Below are positions 26,470 through 34,666 of a stretch of 64,000 nucleotides of DNA, piece after piece. The stretch comes from Paenibacillus sp. LHD-117 (GTDB lineage Bacteria > Bacillota > Bacilli > Paenibacillales > Paenibacillaceae). The DNA lies in the NCBI RefSeq assembly GCF_030929555.1, contig NZ_JAVFVT010000033.1, positions 1-64,000 of the forward strand. The letters are read 5' to 3'. Every line of letters starts with the position of its first letter. Position 1 is the first letter of the stretch. The translations under genes were made by a program, and so were the position numbers. Under the pieces are notes generated by a model that was not told where the DNA came from, ran no database searches, and was given only the letters and a program-made list of their open reading frames with translations.

Positions 26470-27573
26470 ATGAGGAAAGTGAAAGTAGGCATCATCGGCT
26501 GCGGCAACATCAGCCCGATTTATTTCGAAGCGGGGAGCAAATTCGACATTATCGAAATCGCAGCTTGCGCCGATTTGGACCTTGCGAGAGCGAAGGAGCG
26601 GGCGGAACAGTACGGCGTGCCGAAAGCGTGTACGGTCGACGAGCTGCTCGCCGATCCGGAGATCGAGATCGTCGTGAATCTGACGATTCCTCACGCCCAT
26701 GCGGAAATTCATCTCCGGGCACTCGAAGCAGGCAAGCACACGTACGGGGAGAAGCCGCTTGCGGTTACGATGGAAGACGGGCAGCGCATTCTGGCACTCG
26801 CAAAGGAGAAGAACCTGCTTGTTGGTTCCGCCCCGGACACGTTCCTCGGCGGAGGCATCCAAACCTGCCGCAAGCTGATCGACGACGGCTGGATCGGCAA
26901 GCCAATCGCCGCAACCGCGTTCATGTTATATTCGGGACCGGAGAGCTGGCATCCGAATCCGGGTTTTCTGTACGAAGTCGGCGCAGGACCGATGTTCGAC
27001 ATGGGGCCTTATTATTTGACAGCCCTGGTCAACCTGATCGGACCGGTCCGCCGCGTATCGGGTTCGGCTCAGATGACATATCCGGAGCGTACGATCACGA
27101 ACGACATTGACTACGGCAAAAAAATTCCGGTCGAAGTTCCGACCTATATCGCGGGCACGCTCGACTTCGAGAACGGGGCGGTTGGCACCATCATTACGAG
27201 CTTCGACGTCTGGGGATCGAAGCTGCCGCACATGGAAATTTACGGTTCGAAAGGTACTTTAATCGTTCCCGATCCGAATACGTTCGACGGACCGGTCTAC
27301 GTGAAACGGCATAACCAAACCGAGTTCATGGAAGTGCCGCTGACGCACGGCTTCACGGAGAACAGCCGCGGACTGGGCCTTATGGATATGGCTTACGCGA
27401 TCATCAATGGAAGAGAGCATCGCGCGAACGGCGAGATGGCCTATCATGTACTCGAGCTGATGCACGGCATCCACATCTCCTCGGAGCGGGGCATGCACTA
27501 CACTGTCGAAAGCGGCTGCATGCAACCTGCTGCGCTGCCGACCGATCTGCCGAGGAACGGGCTAGACGGCTAA
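26470..27573 (+). CDS. Gfo/Idh/MocA-family oxidoreductase
   Basis: The 367-residue protein has an N-terminal Rossmann fold with GIIGCGNISP, the hallmark EKP motif (YGEKPLAV, about residue 95) and the C-terminal substrate domain with GAGPMFDMGPYYL. Such enzymes oxidise or reduce sugars and inositols with NAD(P). GATAGGAGGAGAG precedes the start. It closes the carbohydrate operon, and a terminator follows. Confidence 0.9.
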   Translation: MRKVKVGIIGCGNISPIYFEAGSKFDIIEIAACADLDLARAKERAEQYGVPKACTVDELLADPEIEIVVNLTIPHAHAEIHLRALEAGKHTYGEKPLAVTMEDGQRILALAKEKNLLVGSAPDTFLGGGIQTCRKLIDDGWIGKPIAATAFMLYSGPESWHPNPGFLYEVGAGPMFDMGPYYLTALVNLIGPVRRVSGSAQMTYPERTITNDIDYGKKIPVEVPTYIAGTLDFENGAVGTIITSFDVWGSKLPHMEIYGSKGTLIVPDPNTFDGPVYVKRHNQTEFMEVPLTHGFTENSRGLGLMDMAYAIINGREHRANGEMAYHVLELMHGIHISSERGMHYTVESGCMQPAALPTDLPRNGLDG

Positions 27574-27606
27574 CTCTGATTTTAAGATGGATAAGCTTTG
27601 AACCGG

Positions 27607-27659
27607 AAGGCAGGGTTCCGTACGCTCGCGGCGGAAATCCTGTCTTTTGTTTTGGATAG
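27607..27659 (+). terminator. terminator of the carbohydrate operon
   Basis: AAGGCAGG with CCTGTCTT (one G-U) and TTCCG with CGGAA form a long stem, followed by TTGTTTT. Confidence 0.7.
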
Positions 27660-27672
27660 GAGGGGGATATTG

Positions 27673-28584
27673 GTGGCTCAGAGGTATGCGGTATTGCTGG
27701 TTGTCATCGCATCCGTATGCTACGGACTGCTTGCGACCTTAACGAAGCTGGGGCTTGCGGGCGGACTGCATGTGGGTCAAATCAATGGCGTTCAGTTCAT
27801 CTTCGGCACGATTCTGCTTTGGGGAACGGCCATATGGAAGCATCGGCATTGGCAGAAGCCATCGTCTCGGGCGATCTTGAAGCTGCTTGCGGTCGGCACG
27901 CTTATGGGGATGACAAGCGCGTTCTACAATGCGGCCATTCAGTTCGTGCCGGCTTCCATCGCCGTTGTTCTGCTGTTTCAATTCGTCTGGATCGGCGTGT
28001 TGTATGAGTGGATCTTTCGGCGCGTTGCGCCGAATGGTCAAACGCTCGTTTCCATTGCGATCTCAATCGTAGGGGCTTTGTTCGCCGCCGATGTGTTCCA
28101 CGGAAAGCTCCTCCAGATTTCGCCTGCAGGGGTATTGCTGGGCCTTGGAGCAGCATTCTCATACGCGGGGACGCTCTACACAAGCGGGAAAGTCGCGATG
28201 GAAGTGAGCTCCTGGCTGCGCGGACCGATCATCGCGACGGGGGGATTGGCATTCATTTTGTTGCTTTATCCGCCTGTTGACCTTTTTAAGGGGGCGGCAT
28301 GGGGCGGGTTTTGGCCGTTGGCCGGATTGCTTGCTCTTCTGGGCATGCTGGTGCCGACGCTGTGCCTGATGTTCGGCACGCCGCCGATCAGCACCGGACT
28401 GACTACCGTGCTGGGATCGGCGCAGCTGCCGGTATCGGTCTTCATGGCATGGACGATATTCGCTGAGCGGGTGTCCGGGCCGCAATGGCTCGGTGTTGGT
28501 CTGATCATCGCGGGAATCGTCGTCGCGCAGTGGAATCGAGAGGCTGGGGGGAAGCCGGCGGGCGGAAGCTCCTTACGAATGTAA
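27673..28584 (+). CDS. EamA/DMT-family transporter
   Basis: The 303-residue protein has ten hydrophobic segments in two repeated halves, the architecture of drug/metabolite transporters that export amino acids, nucleosides or sugars. The second repeat ends with FAERVSGPQWLGVGLIIAGIV, typical of EamA. GTG at 27673 is chosen as start because TAGGAGGGGG ends six bases before it; TTG at 27670 is an alternative. A terminator separates it from the sugar operon, so it is probably an independent unit. Confidence 0.85.
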   Translation: MAQRYAVLLVVIASVCYGLLATLTKLGLAGGLHVGQINGVQFIFGTILLWGTAIWKHRHWQKPSSRAILKLLAVGTLMGMTSAFYNAAIQFVPASIAVVLLFQFVWIGVLYEWIFRRVAPNGQTLVSIAISIVGALFAADVFHGKLLQISPAGVLLGLGAAFSYAGTLYTSGKVAMEVSSWLRGPIIATGGLAFILLLYPPVDLFKGAAWGGFWPLAGLLALLGMLVPTLCLMFGTPPISTGLTTVLGSAQLPVSVFMAWTIFAERVSGPQWLGVGLIIAGIVVAQWNREAGGKPAGGSSLRM

Positions 28585-28624
28585 AGGCGATACTTGGAAT
28601 AAGGCAATTAAGTTAGGAAAAAGA

Positions 28625-28670
28625 CCGGTCCGAAGGGCATTTGACTGCCCTTCGGACCGGCTTCCTTTTC
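28625..28670. terminator. terminator
   Basis: A perfect 15-bp stem (CCGGTCCGAAGGGCA with TGCCCTTCGGACCGG, loop TTTGAC), followed by CTTCCTTTT; convergent genes on both sides. Confidence 0.88.
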
Positions 28671-28714
28671 CCGATATGATTTATCGCTCGATGGTTTGCT
28701 CCTTGGCTGTTCTG

Positions 28715-29938
28715 CTAAGACGCTTTAGCTCCAGCCGCTTGCAATGCCTGAACAAGCTCGTCAAGTTCTCTCCACTTTGCAAGGTATAACAGGCGATCAA
28801 GCAAATCTTGCGATAACACGCTGAGATCGGCACCGTGTTCTACAAGCGCCGCCACGTTCTTCATGGCCACCATATCCGGATTCCAGCTCGCCACTTCGCT
28901 TGCGGTGACGAGAATAGGAACGTAGTGTTCGCCATGTTTTTCGCGGATCGTATCATCTAACGATAAGTCATAGAATTGAATATTCGTTCCGGATACGAAT
29001 ACCCGTTGGAATACGATAGCATTGGGGTCAAATCCGCTTTCTAATAGAAATAATACGACTTCATGATTAAAAAAGGAGTACTTCACGGCATTGGCCAGAA
29101 TATCCGGCGTCTTCTCGGCTCCGTAATCGAGCAGCAATTGAACGATTTCGAGATCTACCGGCTTATCGACTTTAACGCTGTTGCCAGCCGCATCGAATGC
29201 GGACACTTTCCAATTCTCCGTACTGAACAGCAACGGCATATCCTTTAGAAGCGTGGCATTCGGCGAAACCCCTAACTTCAACAGAGCCTCGACCGCGTAT
29301 TTATGGCGATGGGAGATCGCGTTCATCAAAGTAAAGTCGGAAGCGGAGCCAGCAGCGATAATAACGTCGATAATCGCATTAGAACGATTGTATTGAAGAG
29401 CCAAGAGTAACGCGTAATCGCTATTTTGAGGATTCAACAAAGGTTTTAATTGCTCTGGCGTCACATCGGACCGGGCAATCACTTTCTTAAGATCGCCTTC
29501 AACGGCTTTCGCCGTTTTCACGATAACCGTTCTGGAAACGGAATCCCATTCGACCATGCCCCCGAGCGATTCGCTCACGAAACGCGCCGATACATAGGTG
29601 ACGCCCTTCTCTACAAAAGGCGTTTGGGCCATGACCGTGTCTTCCCCGTCAATCTTGGCATTCTTGGAGCCGATTTGCAAAATAACGGTCGTCTGATCTT
29701 TGGTTGCCGTAATCGTCTTGGTTGCCGGATCATATTGAATGGTTGCCCCGAGCGCTTCGAAAAGATTGCGGAATGGCACCATGACCGAACCGTTCTTCAT
29801 GACTGGCGCGGACGAGAAGGATTGTTTCTTTCCGTCGATGGTAACAGCGATGCCGGGCACTGACGGAGCCGCTGCGGAAACGGATGCTCCGCTTACTAGC
29901 AGCAGCAAAGAGATTACCAAACATAGTGTTCTTTTCAA
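28715..29938 (-). CDS. secreted stalk-domain protein with ankyrin-like repeats
   Basis: The 407-residue protein has a signal peptide ending near SVSAAAP, then a copper amine oxidase N-terminal-type stalk domain (about residues 30-150; PFRNLFEALGATIQYD and SESLGGMVEWD are its characteristic repeats). After it come irregular ankyrin-like helices to the end, including EIVQLLLDYGAEK and AALVEHGADL. Despite the domain name the stalk is not an enzyme; it is a common surface module in Paenibacillus. The start is a TTG at 29938, seven bases after GGAG; no ATG fits. The combination of stalk and ankyrin repeats suggests extracellular protein binding. Confidence 0.75.
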   Translation of the reverse strand: MKRTLCLVISLLLLVSGASVSAAAPSVPGIAVTIDGKKQSFSSAPVMKNGSVMVPFRNLFEALGATIQYDPATKTITATKDQTTVILQIGSKNAKIDGEDTVMAQTPFVEKGVTYVSARFVSESLGGMVEWDSVSRTVIVKTAKAVEGDLKKVIARSDVTPEQLKPLLNPQNSDYALLLALQYNRSNAIIDVIIAAGSASDFTLMNAISHRHKYAVEALLKLGVSPNATLLKDMPLLFSTENWKVSAFDAAGNSVKVDKPVDLEIVQLLLDYGAEKTPDILANAVKYSFFNHEVVLFLLESGFDPNAIVFQRVFVSGTNIQFYDLSLDDTIREKHGEHYVPILVTASEVASWNPDMVAMKNVAALVEHGADLSVLSQDLLDRLLYLAKWRELDELVQALQAAGAKAS

Positions 29939-30058
29939 ATTCAAATCTCCTGACTCTAGTTGGAATAGGTTGTGATGTCGAATAATCACCTATTATGCAT
30001 TATACTGTCGCAGGAATATTTAAGTAAATAGTGGATATTTTTAGGGAGATCAAGATCG

Positions 30059-30601
30059 CTAGAGTTGTTGTTTCGCCTTTTTAGGCCACAGGCTGAAGCT
30101 GAAGCTATACAGGAAATCGAGACCGACAACCAGCGACCATAGCCGGAGCGTGCCGAGCAGGTTCTCCGTCCGTCCGGCGTCGTCGACATACCAGATCATG
30201 CCTAGCAGCACAAGGCAGCCGATCGTCCAAGCGAGCAAGTGATGGAACCACATGCGCCGTTCGTAAGCGGCATGTTCGGCTCCGTGTTTGGGCTTCGGAG
30301 TCGGAGCAGGCCCGCCCGCGAACCGGTGAGCGAACCGTGCGTCAGCCCATGCAATCATTTTGTGGCCGTAGGCGATGGACACGCCGATATAGATGGCCGA
30401 GAGGCCGTGGATCGGCGTGGCGGTCGCTCCGCCTCGCAGGTCGAGGACCGTGGCAATGATCAGGATCAAATCGACAATCGGCGTCAGGATGAGCAGCGTT
30501 GCTCCCAGCGTCTTTTGGCGAAGCAAGTAGCGACATGCAAGTCCGGCGAGCACGAGTACCCAAAACCCGATCTCGCACCCAATAATAAAAGCGGTAATCA
30601 T
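30059..30601 (-). CDS. integral membrane protein of unknown function
   Basis: The 180-residue protein has about five hydrophobic segments and a polar, histidine-rich loop (residues 85-115) in the middle. AAAGGAACGACG precedes the ATG. It is divergent from a TetR regulator, and repeats lie in the shared promoter region, so it is the likely target. Family not recognised; the C terminus WPKKAKQQL is cytoplasmic by charge. Confidence 0.65.
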   Translation of the reverse strand: MITAFIIGCEIGFWVLVLAGLACRYLLRQKTLGATLLILTPIVDLILIIATVLDLRGGATATPIHGLSAIYIGVSIAYGHKMIAWADARFAHRFAGGPAPTPKPKHGAEHAAYERRMWFHHLLAWTIGCLVLLGMIWYVDDAGRTENLLGTLRLWSLVVGLDFLYSFSFSLWPKKAKQQL

Positions 30602-30636
30602 CAGCGTCGTTCCTTTCGTGATTCCATTTTTAATAA

Positions 30637-30687
30637 TACAACTGTACTATAAAAATCGTTGATTTCATTTTCGCACAACTGTATTAA
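30637..30687. promoter_or_regulatory. TetR operator repeats and tetR promoter
   Basis: Nine bases, ACAACTGTA, occur twice (30638-30646 and 30675-30683); with a neighbouring base the first forms the near-palindrome TACA-AC-TGTA. The second copy overlaps the -10 of a promoter reading right, TTGATT at 30659-30664, 17 bases, TATTAA at 30682-30687. This suits autorepression by the TetR protein and control of the divergent membrane protein gene. Confidence 0.5.
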
Positions 30688-30714
30688 AAAAGCAATCCAT
30701 GATACACTAAGGAC

Positions 30715-31305
30715 ATGCCAAAAATCGTGAATCATGATCAACGCAGGGAACAACTCGCGGAAGCGGCTTGGCGCGTGATACGCCGGGAAGGATTGGAAGG
30801 AGTATCCGTGCGTAGCGTCGCGGAAGAAGCGGGGATGTCCCTCGGTTCGCTGCGACATTATTTCGTCACGCAATCCGAGCTGCTTGCTTTCTCCATGCGG
30901 CTTGTTTCCGAGCGTGTAGAGAAGAGAATACGGAACCGCGTAAGGAGCGAGGATCTGCGACAGGATATCGAGGCCATCATACGGGAGTTGGTGCCGCTCG
31001 ACGAGGAACGTCTGGCCGAATGCGAAGTGTGGCTCGCGTTCATCGGAAGCACGCTTGCATATCCGAGCTTGCGCGCTTTAAGCGAAGAGGTGCACGACGC
31101 GTTATACCATTTGTTTCGCGAAATCGTAGACGCCCTCATCCATTTGAAGCTGGCGAAGCCGGGCCTCGACGCGGGCCTCGAAGCGATGCGGCTGCACGCC
31201 TTGGTGGACGGACTCGTCGTTCACGGCGTGATGCGCGCGCGGAAGGTGACGCCCGATGAGATTACGCGGACCGTGGCGTATCATTTGGATAGCATAATGA
31301 AATAA
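30715..31305 (+). CDS. TetR/AcrR-family transcriptional regulator
   Basis: The 196-residue protein has the N-terminal TetR helix-turn-helix (about residues 10-56, with GVSVRSVAEEAGMSLGSLRHYF), and an alpha-helical ligand domain similar to the BetI/PksA subgroup, including GLVVHGVM near the end. It probably represses the divergent membrane protein and itself; the inducer is unknown. Confidence 0.88.
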   Translation: MPKIVNHDQRREQLAEAAWRVIRREGLEGVSVRSVAEEAGMSLGSLRHYFVTQSELLAFSMRLVSERVEKRIRNRVRSEDLRQDIEAIIRELVPLDEERLAECEVWLAFIGSTLAYPSLRALSEEVHDALYHLFREIVDALIHLKLAKPGLDAGLEAMRLHALVDGLVVHGVMRARKVTPDEITRTVAYHLDSIMK

Positions 31306-31343
31306 GAACCCACCTTCGGCGGTCAACCTTAGGGCGGGTTCTT
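31304..31343. terminator. terminator between tetR and GNAT gene
   Basis: AAGAACCC at 31304-31311 pairs with GGGTTCTT at 31336-31343; TTGCTTTT follows. It overlaps the tetR stop codon and can serve both convergent genes. Confidence 0.65.
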
Positions 31344-31353
31344 GCTTTTCTGC

Positions 31354-31782
31354 TCACGTTATTTGACTTTCATGAACGACGCCGAACATGCCGGTCATTC
31401 CTTCATGCTTATTGAAACCGAATCGATTATAAAATGACTCTTTCCCGCTGGATGAAAACAATCCAATAAATGATTTTTCCGGTGCGTTGCTCTTTAAGAA
31501 ATTAGTGATTTCAATCATGATTAAATTTCCAATCCCCTTATTTTGATGCGAAGGAACAACGGCTACGTCTTGAATATAGAAGTAGATTTTTCCGTCCCCA
31601 ATTACTCTGCCCATACCAACGATTTCATCATCCAATAGGATAACCACACCAAATAACGATTGCTTTAATGATTCTTCCGCAACGTCAAAGTTCATGAAGT
31701 CTCTCCAGCCAACAGCGCAACAAACGGTTTCATATTCGGCTAGAGTCGGCATTCTTAAAACGGCTTTGTATTCGTTGTTCAT
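31354..31782 (-). CDS. GNAT-family N-acetyltransferase
   Basis: The 142-residue protein shows the acetyl-CoA-binding motif VAVVPSHQNKGIGNLIM (about residue 75) and the C-terminal NRFGF motif of small GNAT enzymes. The acceptor is unknown. ATG at 31782 is chosen since AGCAGGTG lies seven bases upstream; a GTG at 31791 overlaps that site. The DNA is more AT-rich than its neighbours, and a tiny open frame precedes it closely. Confidence 0.85.
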   Translation of the reverse strand: MNNEYKAVLRMPTLAEYETVCCAVGWRDFMNFDVAEESLKQSLFGVVILLDDEIVGMGRVIGDGKIYFYIQDVAVVPSHQNKGIGNLIMIEITNFLKSNAPEKSFIGLFSSSGKESFYNRFGFNKHEGMTGMFGVVHESQIT

Positions 31783-31796
31783 ATCGTTCACCTGCT

Positions 31797-31928
31797 TTAA
31801 TTTAGTTCAATTATTTTATATTCGGTTATGTTTTGATCCAAAAACGAGGCTTCTATTTTCGAGGGAAGCTCGTCTATGCCAATCTTCACGATCAGCTCCT
31901 CTTTTACTTCTTCGTCGCTAACCGCCAT
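31797..31928 (-). CDS. possible very small protein upstream of the GNAT gene
   Basis: A 43-codon frame starting MAVSDEEVKEELIVKIG and ending YKIIELN stops 14 bases before the GNAT start. The translation reads like a real acidic alpha/beta fragment, but no good ribosome binding site precedes it and an in-frame stop lies just upstream. It could be a small leader gene or the tail of a lost gene. Confidence 0.3.
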   Translation of the reverse strand: MAVSDEEVKEELIVKIGIDELPSKIEASFLDQNITEYKIIELN

Positions 31929-32014
31929 GTCGAGGCTGTCGATTCATTGTGAACAATTTGATTTTCTGCTTGATGGGAATTCAGGTTGGTAAGTGGGGGC
32001 TTTCCACCCGCTTC

Positions 32015-32197
32015 TAACGGTTGCCAGTGCGCTTATTTCGTCTTAAACGCCATTCCCAAAATTGTAAGGGTTGCCAGCGAGCTTATTTCATCGAAATCAG
32101 CCCCATTATGCCGTTTTAGTGCCAAATAAGCTCCACCACAACCGTTATAATTTCAAACCAGCCCAAAAGACGCATTTAGCCTCACTGACAACCGTTA
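32015..32197. repeat. nested inverted-repeat element, 183 bp
   Basis: The element begins TAACGGTTG and ends CAACCGTTA, exact inverted copies. The outer arms remain similar further in (GTTGCCAGTG...CGTCTT against GTTGTCAGTG...CGTCTT read on the other strand). An inner pair nests inside: GGTTGCCAGCGAGCTTATTT near 32070-32090 and AAATAAGCTCCACCACAACC near 32125-32145. All four arms are variants of one unit, GGTTG..CAG.G.GCTTATTT. No open frame of note runs through it. It fills most of the 333-base gap between 31929 and 32261 and looks like an interspersed palindromic repeat or a MITE-type remnant. Confidence 0.75.
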
Positions 32198-32261
32198 CAG
32201 AATCTAACACACGACTCGTGGCCACTACCACGACGATTGGAGTCGACACGTGTTGTCCACA

Positions 32262-32576
32262 TTAAATCGACAGCCTCATGTCGCTTGTTATTTCCACTAA
32301 CAGTTTTCCTTTATCTTTTCTAATCTCGGCTACAGGATACGTATACATGCCTGATTTGCTTAGATTCGAATAGAGAATTACATGGTTATCATCCTGAATA
32401 AAATAGATATTCGGTTCAATAAGCTGTTTAATGGTTTGTTGCACCTGGGGGGTTAATTCCTCGAAAGTCGTTTGTTCGTAATTGATCTTGCTTGATTGAT
32501 TATGAACGATGAGATACGAAATAAAAACAATAGATAGTAGGATGAGGACGACAAGCGAGACGACGCTTCTTTTCAT
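32262..32576 (-). CDS. small membrane-anchored protein of unknown function
   Basis: The 104-residue protein has one N-terminal membrane segment (about residues 5-26) and an outside domain of about 75 residues of mixed strand and helix, including IYFIQDDNHVILYS. GTGGGG lies just before ATG 32576; a GTG at 32588 directly follows the upstream stop codon, so the two genes are coupled in translation. The DNA is clearly AT-richer than the flanking genes. Not recognised. Confidence 0.6.
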   Translation of the reverse strand: MKRSVVSLVVLILLSIVFISYLIVHNQSSKINYEQTTFEELTPQVQQTIKQLIEPNIYFIQDDNHVILYSNLSKSGMYTYPVAEIRKDKGKLLVEITSDMRLSI

Positions 32577-32588
32577 TGGTTTCCCCAC

Positions 32589-32864
32589 TTATTCCACATT
32601 ATTTTTGTTGTAGATTCTTTCCATCCAATTCCAAGTCCAAAATCCAAATGGTATTCCAACAATCGAAAAAATGATTAATGAAGTAAAAAGCGAATTCATA
32701 AGTTCTTTGTTGAAAATAATTGCATCATTATCCAAGTATGATGTCAGTAATGTAAATAAAATTGCAGTAGGAATCCCCCATCCCAAAATTCCATTTACAA
32801 TAATATAATTTCTTTTTCCTTTAGCTCTTATTTTGGCCCATTTGTTTTTTTGATTTTCTTTCAC
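32589..32864 (-). CDS. small two-segment membrane protein of unknown function
   Basis: The 91-residue protein begins KENQKNKWAKIRAKGK, a positively charged stretch, followed by two membrane segments (about residues 22-42 and 58-76) and a short tail. The pattern KWAKIRAKGKRNYI...GILGWG resembles an uncharacterised small membrane family seen in bacilli. GTG at 32864 is preferred because GAGG lies nine bases upstream; the frame is open to a GTG at 32900. It forms an AT-rich two-gene unit with the next gene. Confidence 0.55.
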   Translation of the reverse strand: MKENQKNKWAKIRAKGKRNYIIVNGILGWGIPTAILFTLLTSYLDNDAIIFNKELMNSLFTSLIIFSIVGIPFGFWTWNWMERIYNKNNVE

Positions 32865-33069
32865 TTTTAAAATCCTCGCTTTCGTCTGCGTGAATACCAC
32901 GGGATCTTGGTTATAACCCGAATTATAATGAGCGCCGTAAGGGAAAACAAGATCGGAAGGCGGTCAAATGACGGTCATCTCAAAATAAATTGCCCCGACG
33001 ATCAAACCGATTTGACGGCTCGTTCGTTACCTCCAATGGAAACGCAAAATACGAAGGAGGTAATGATTT

Positions 33070-34653
33070 ATGAAAGCCAAAAAAATAATGCTCGCTTTCT
33101 CTGCCATCGTCCTATGTTTGAGCTTCATTCTCGCATTGGGCGCATCAGCCGAGGAACAGACTGCAAGAACCGTGAAGACCGATGCCGAAACCGCCGCAGA
33201 GCTTGGCCTGCTGCTGGGCGACGGGAATGGCGTGAACGAAACGTACTTAGCCAAAAAATCAAACAGAATGCAAGCCGCCATCATATCTCTTCGACTACAA
33301 GGCCTGCTGGATGAAGCCATGGCCTACACCGGCACCGGCAATTTCTCTGACGCAAACAAGGTCAGCAAAACCAATCAGGCTATTCTCGCCTACCTGAAAA
33401 ACCATCCGGAGCTCGGCTGGTCCGGCATCGGCAACGGCAAATTCGATCCGCTTGCAGGCATAAGCTCCAAACAATTGTACAAGGTACTGCTCGAGATCGC
33501 GGGTTACAAATCGGAGAAAAACTTCCTCTATGCGGAGACGGAGACGTTCGCCGGGGAGAAGGGTTTGCAGCAAATTGCGGGCACGGCATCCCTGACGAAT
33601 GCCCATATCGCAACAGCGCTCGTCGAAGCGCTGAACGTTGCTACGTCCGGCGGAACATCGCTGTTCGCAGAATTGCAGGAGAGAGGCGTAATCGCGGAAA
33701 CCGCCGCGCTGCCCGACGATCAAATTCGGCTTGCAAAGAGCGACAAGGTGGGGACGTACTTCACCGACCAGAATGGGCGTGCGCTTTATTTCTTCACGAA
33801 GGATGCCGAGGACCCGAATTCCTGCCAAGGTCAATGTCTCGTGAACTGGCCCGTATTTTACGCAGAGAATCTCCAAATTCCGGGTCAATTGAATCCGGAC
33901 GACTTCTCGGTGCTCACGCGCTCCGACGGAACCAAGCAAACGGCCTACAAAGGCTGGCCTTTGTACTACTTTGTAAAAGATGCGGCAGCAGGCGATACGC
34001 TAGGCGAAGCTGTCGGCGGGGTATGGTTCGTGGCCAAATCCGACTATGCCGTTATGCTCGGCACCTCCGTGGAGCTAGGTAATTACTTGACGGACGATCA
34101 AGGACGCACGCTGTACTACTTTGATAAAGATACGCCGCAAACGAGCGTGTGCGAAGGGACATGCCTTGCAAACTGGCCGGCCTACGAGGCAGCTGGAGCA
34201 AGCGCCATATCGACATTGCCGGCTTCCGATATCGGCTCCATCACTCGCCCCGACGGGTCCAAACAAACGACGTACAAAGGGTATCCGCTGTATTATTTCG
34301 TCAAGGACACGAAGCGCGGCGATATACTGGGCCAAAATGTAAACGACGTGTGGTTCGTCGTCGACCCGGCCAAATTTACCGGAACGACCGCGCCGCAGGT
34401 CAAAACATACCGCATCGATATTAAAGAATTTTCGTTCGGAACGGAGCCGCTGACGGTTGAAGCCGGATCCCAAATCATCTTCACGAATTTCGACGATATG
34501 AAGCATAACGCTGTCGCGCTGGACGGCGCCTTCGAAACCCCGCTGCTCGCCAAAGGAGAATCTTTTACGATTAAACTGGATAAAGCCGGAACGTACAATT
34601 ATTACTGCGAGCCGCATGCGAAATTTATGACCGGTCAAATCATCGTGAAATAA
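33070..34653 (+). CDS. secreted protein with two Lipoprotein_15-type repeats and a C-terminal cupredoxin domain
   Basis: The 527-residue protein has a signal peptide ending near LGASAEE. Residues about 45-180 are helical and vaguely SLH-like. Two repeats of the secreted-repeat family (PF03640 type) follow, about 220-320 and 330-435; each has GRTLYYF or GRALYFF, a C-x-G-x-C-x-x-NWP cysteine pair, and DGTKQTAYKGWPLYYFVKD. The last 90 residues form a cupredoxin with candidate type 1 copper ligands His479, Cys513, His516 and Met520 (CEPHAKFM). A role in extracellular electron transfer or copper handling is suggested. GGAGGTAATGATTT precedes the ATG. A second cupredoxin gene follows after 13 bases. 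Confidence 0.8.
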   Translation: MKAKKIMLAFSAIVLCLSFILALGASAEEQTARTVKTDAETAAELGLLLGDGNGVNETYLAKKSNRMQAAIISLRLQGLLDEAMAYTGTGNFSDANKVSKTNQAILAYLKNHPELGWSGIGNGKFDPLAGISSKQLYKVLLEIAGYKSEKNFLYAETETFAGEKGLQQIAGTASLTNAHIATALVEALNVATSGGTSLFAELQERGVIAETAALPDDQIRLAKSDKVGTYFTDQNGRALYFFTKDAEDPNSCQGQCLVNWPVFYAENLQIPGQLNPDDFSVLTRSDGTKQTAYKGWPLYYFVKDAAAGDTLGEAVGGVWFVAKSDYAVMLGTSVELGNYLTDDQGRTLYYFDKDTPQTSVCEGTCLANWPAYEAAGASAISTLPASDIGSITRPDGSKQTTYKGYPLYYFVKDTKRGDILGQNVNDVWFVVDPAKFTGTTAPQVKTYRIDIKEFSFGTEPLTVEAGSQIIFTNFDDMKHNAVALDGAFETPLLAKGESFTIKLDKAGTYNYYCEPHAKFMTGQIIVK

Positions 34654-34666
34654 TTGGAGGTCCTAT

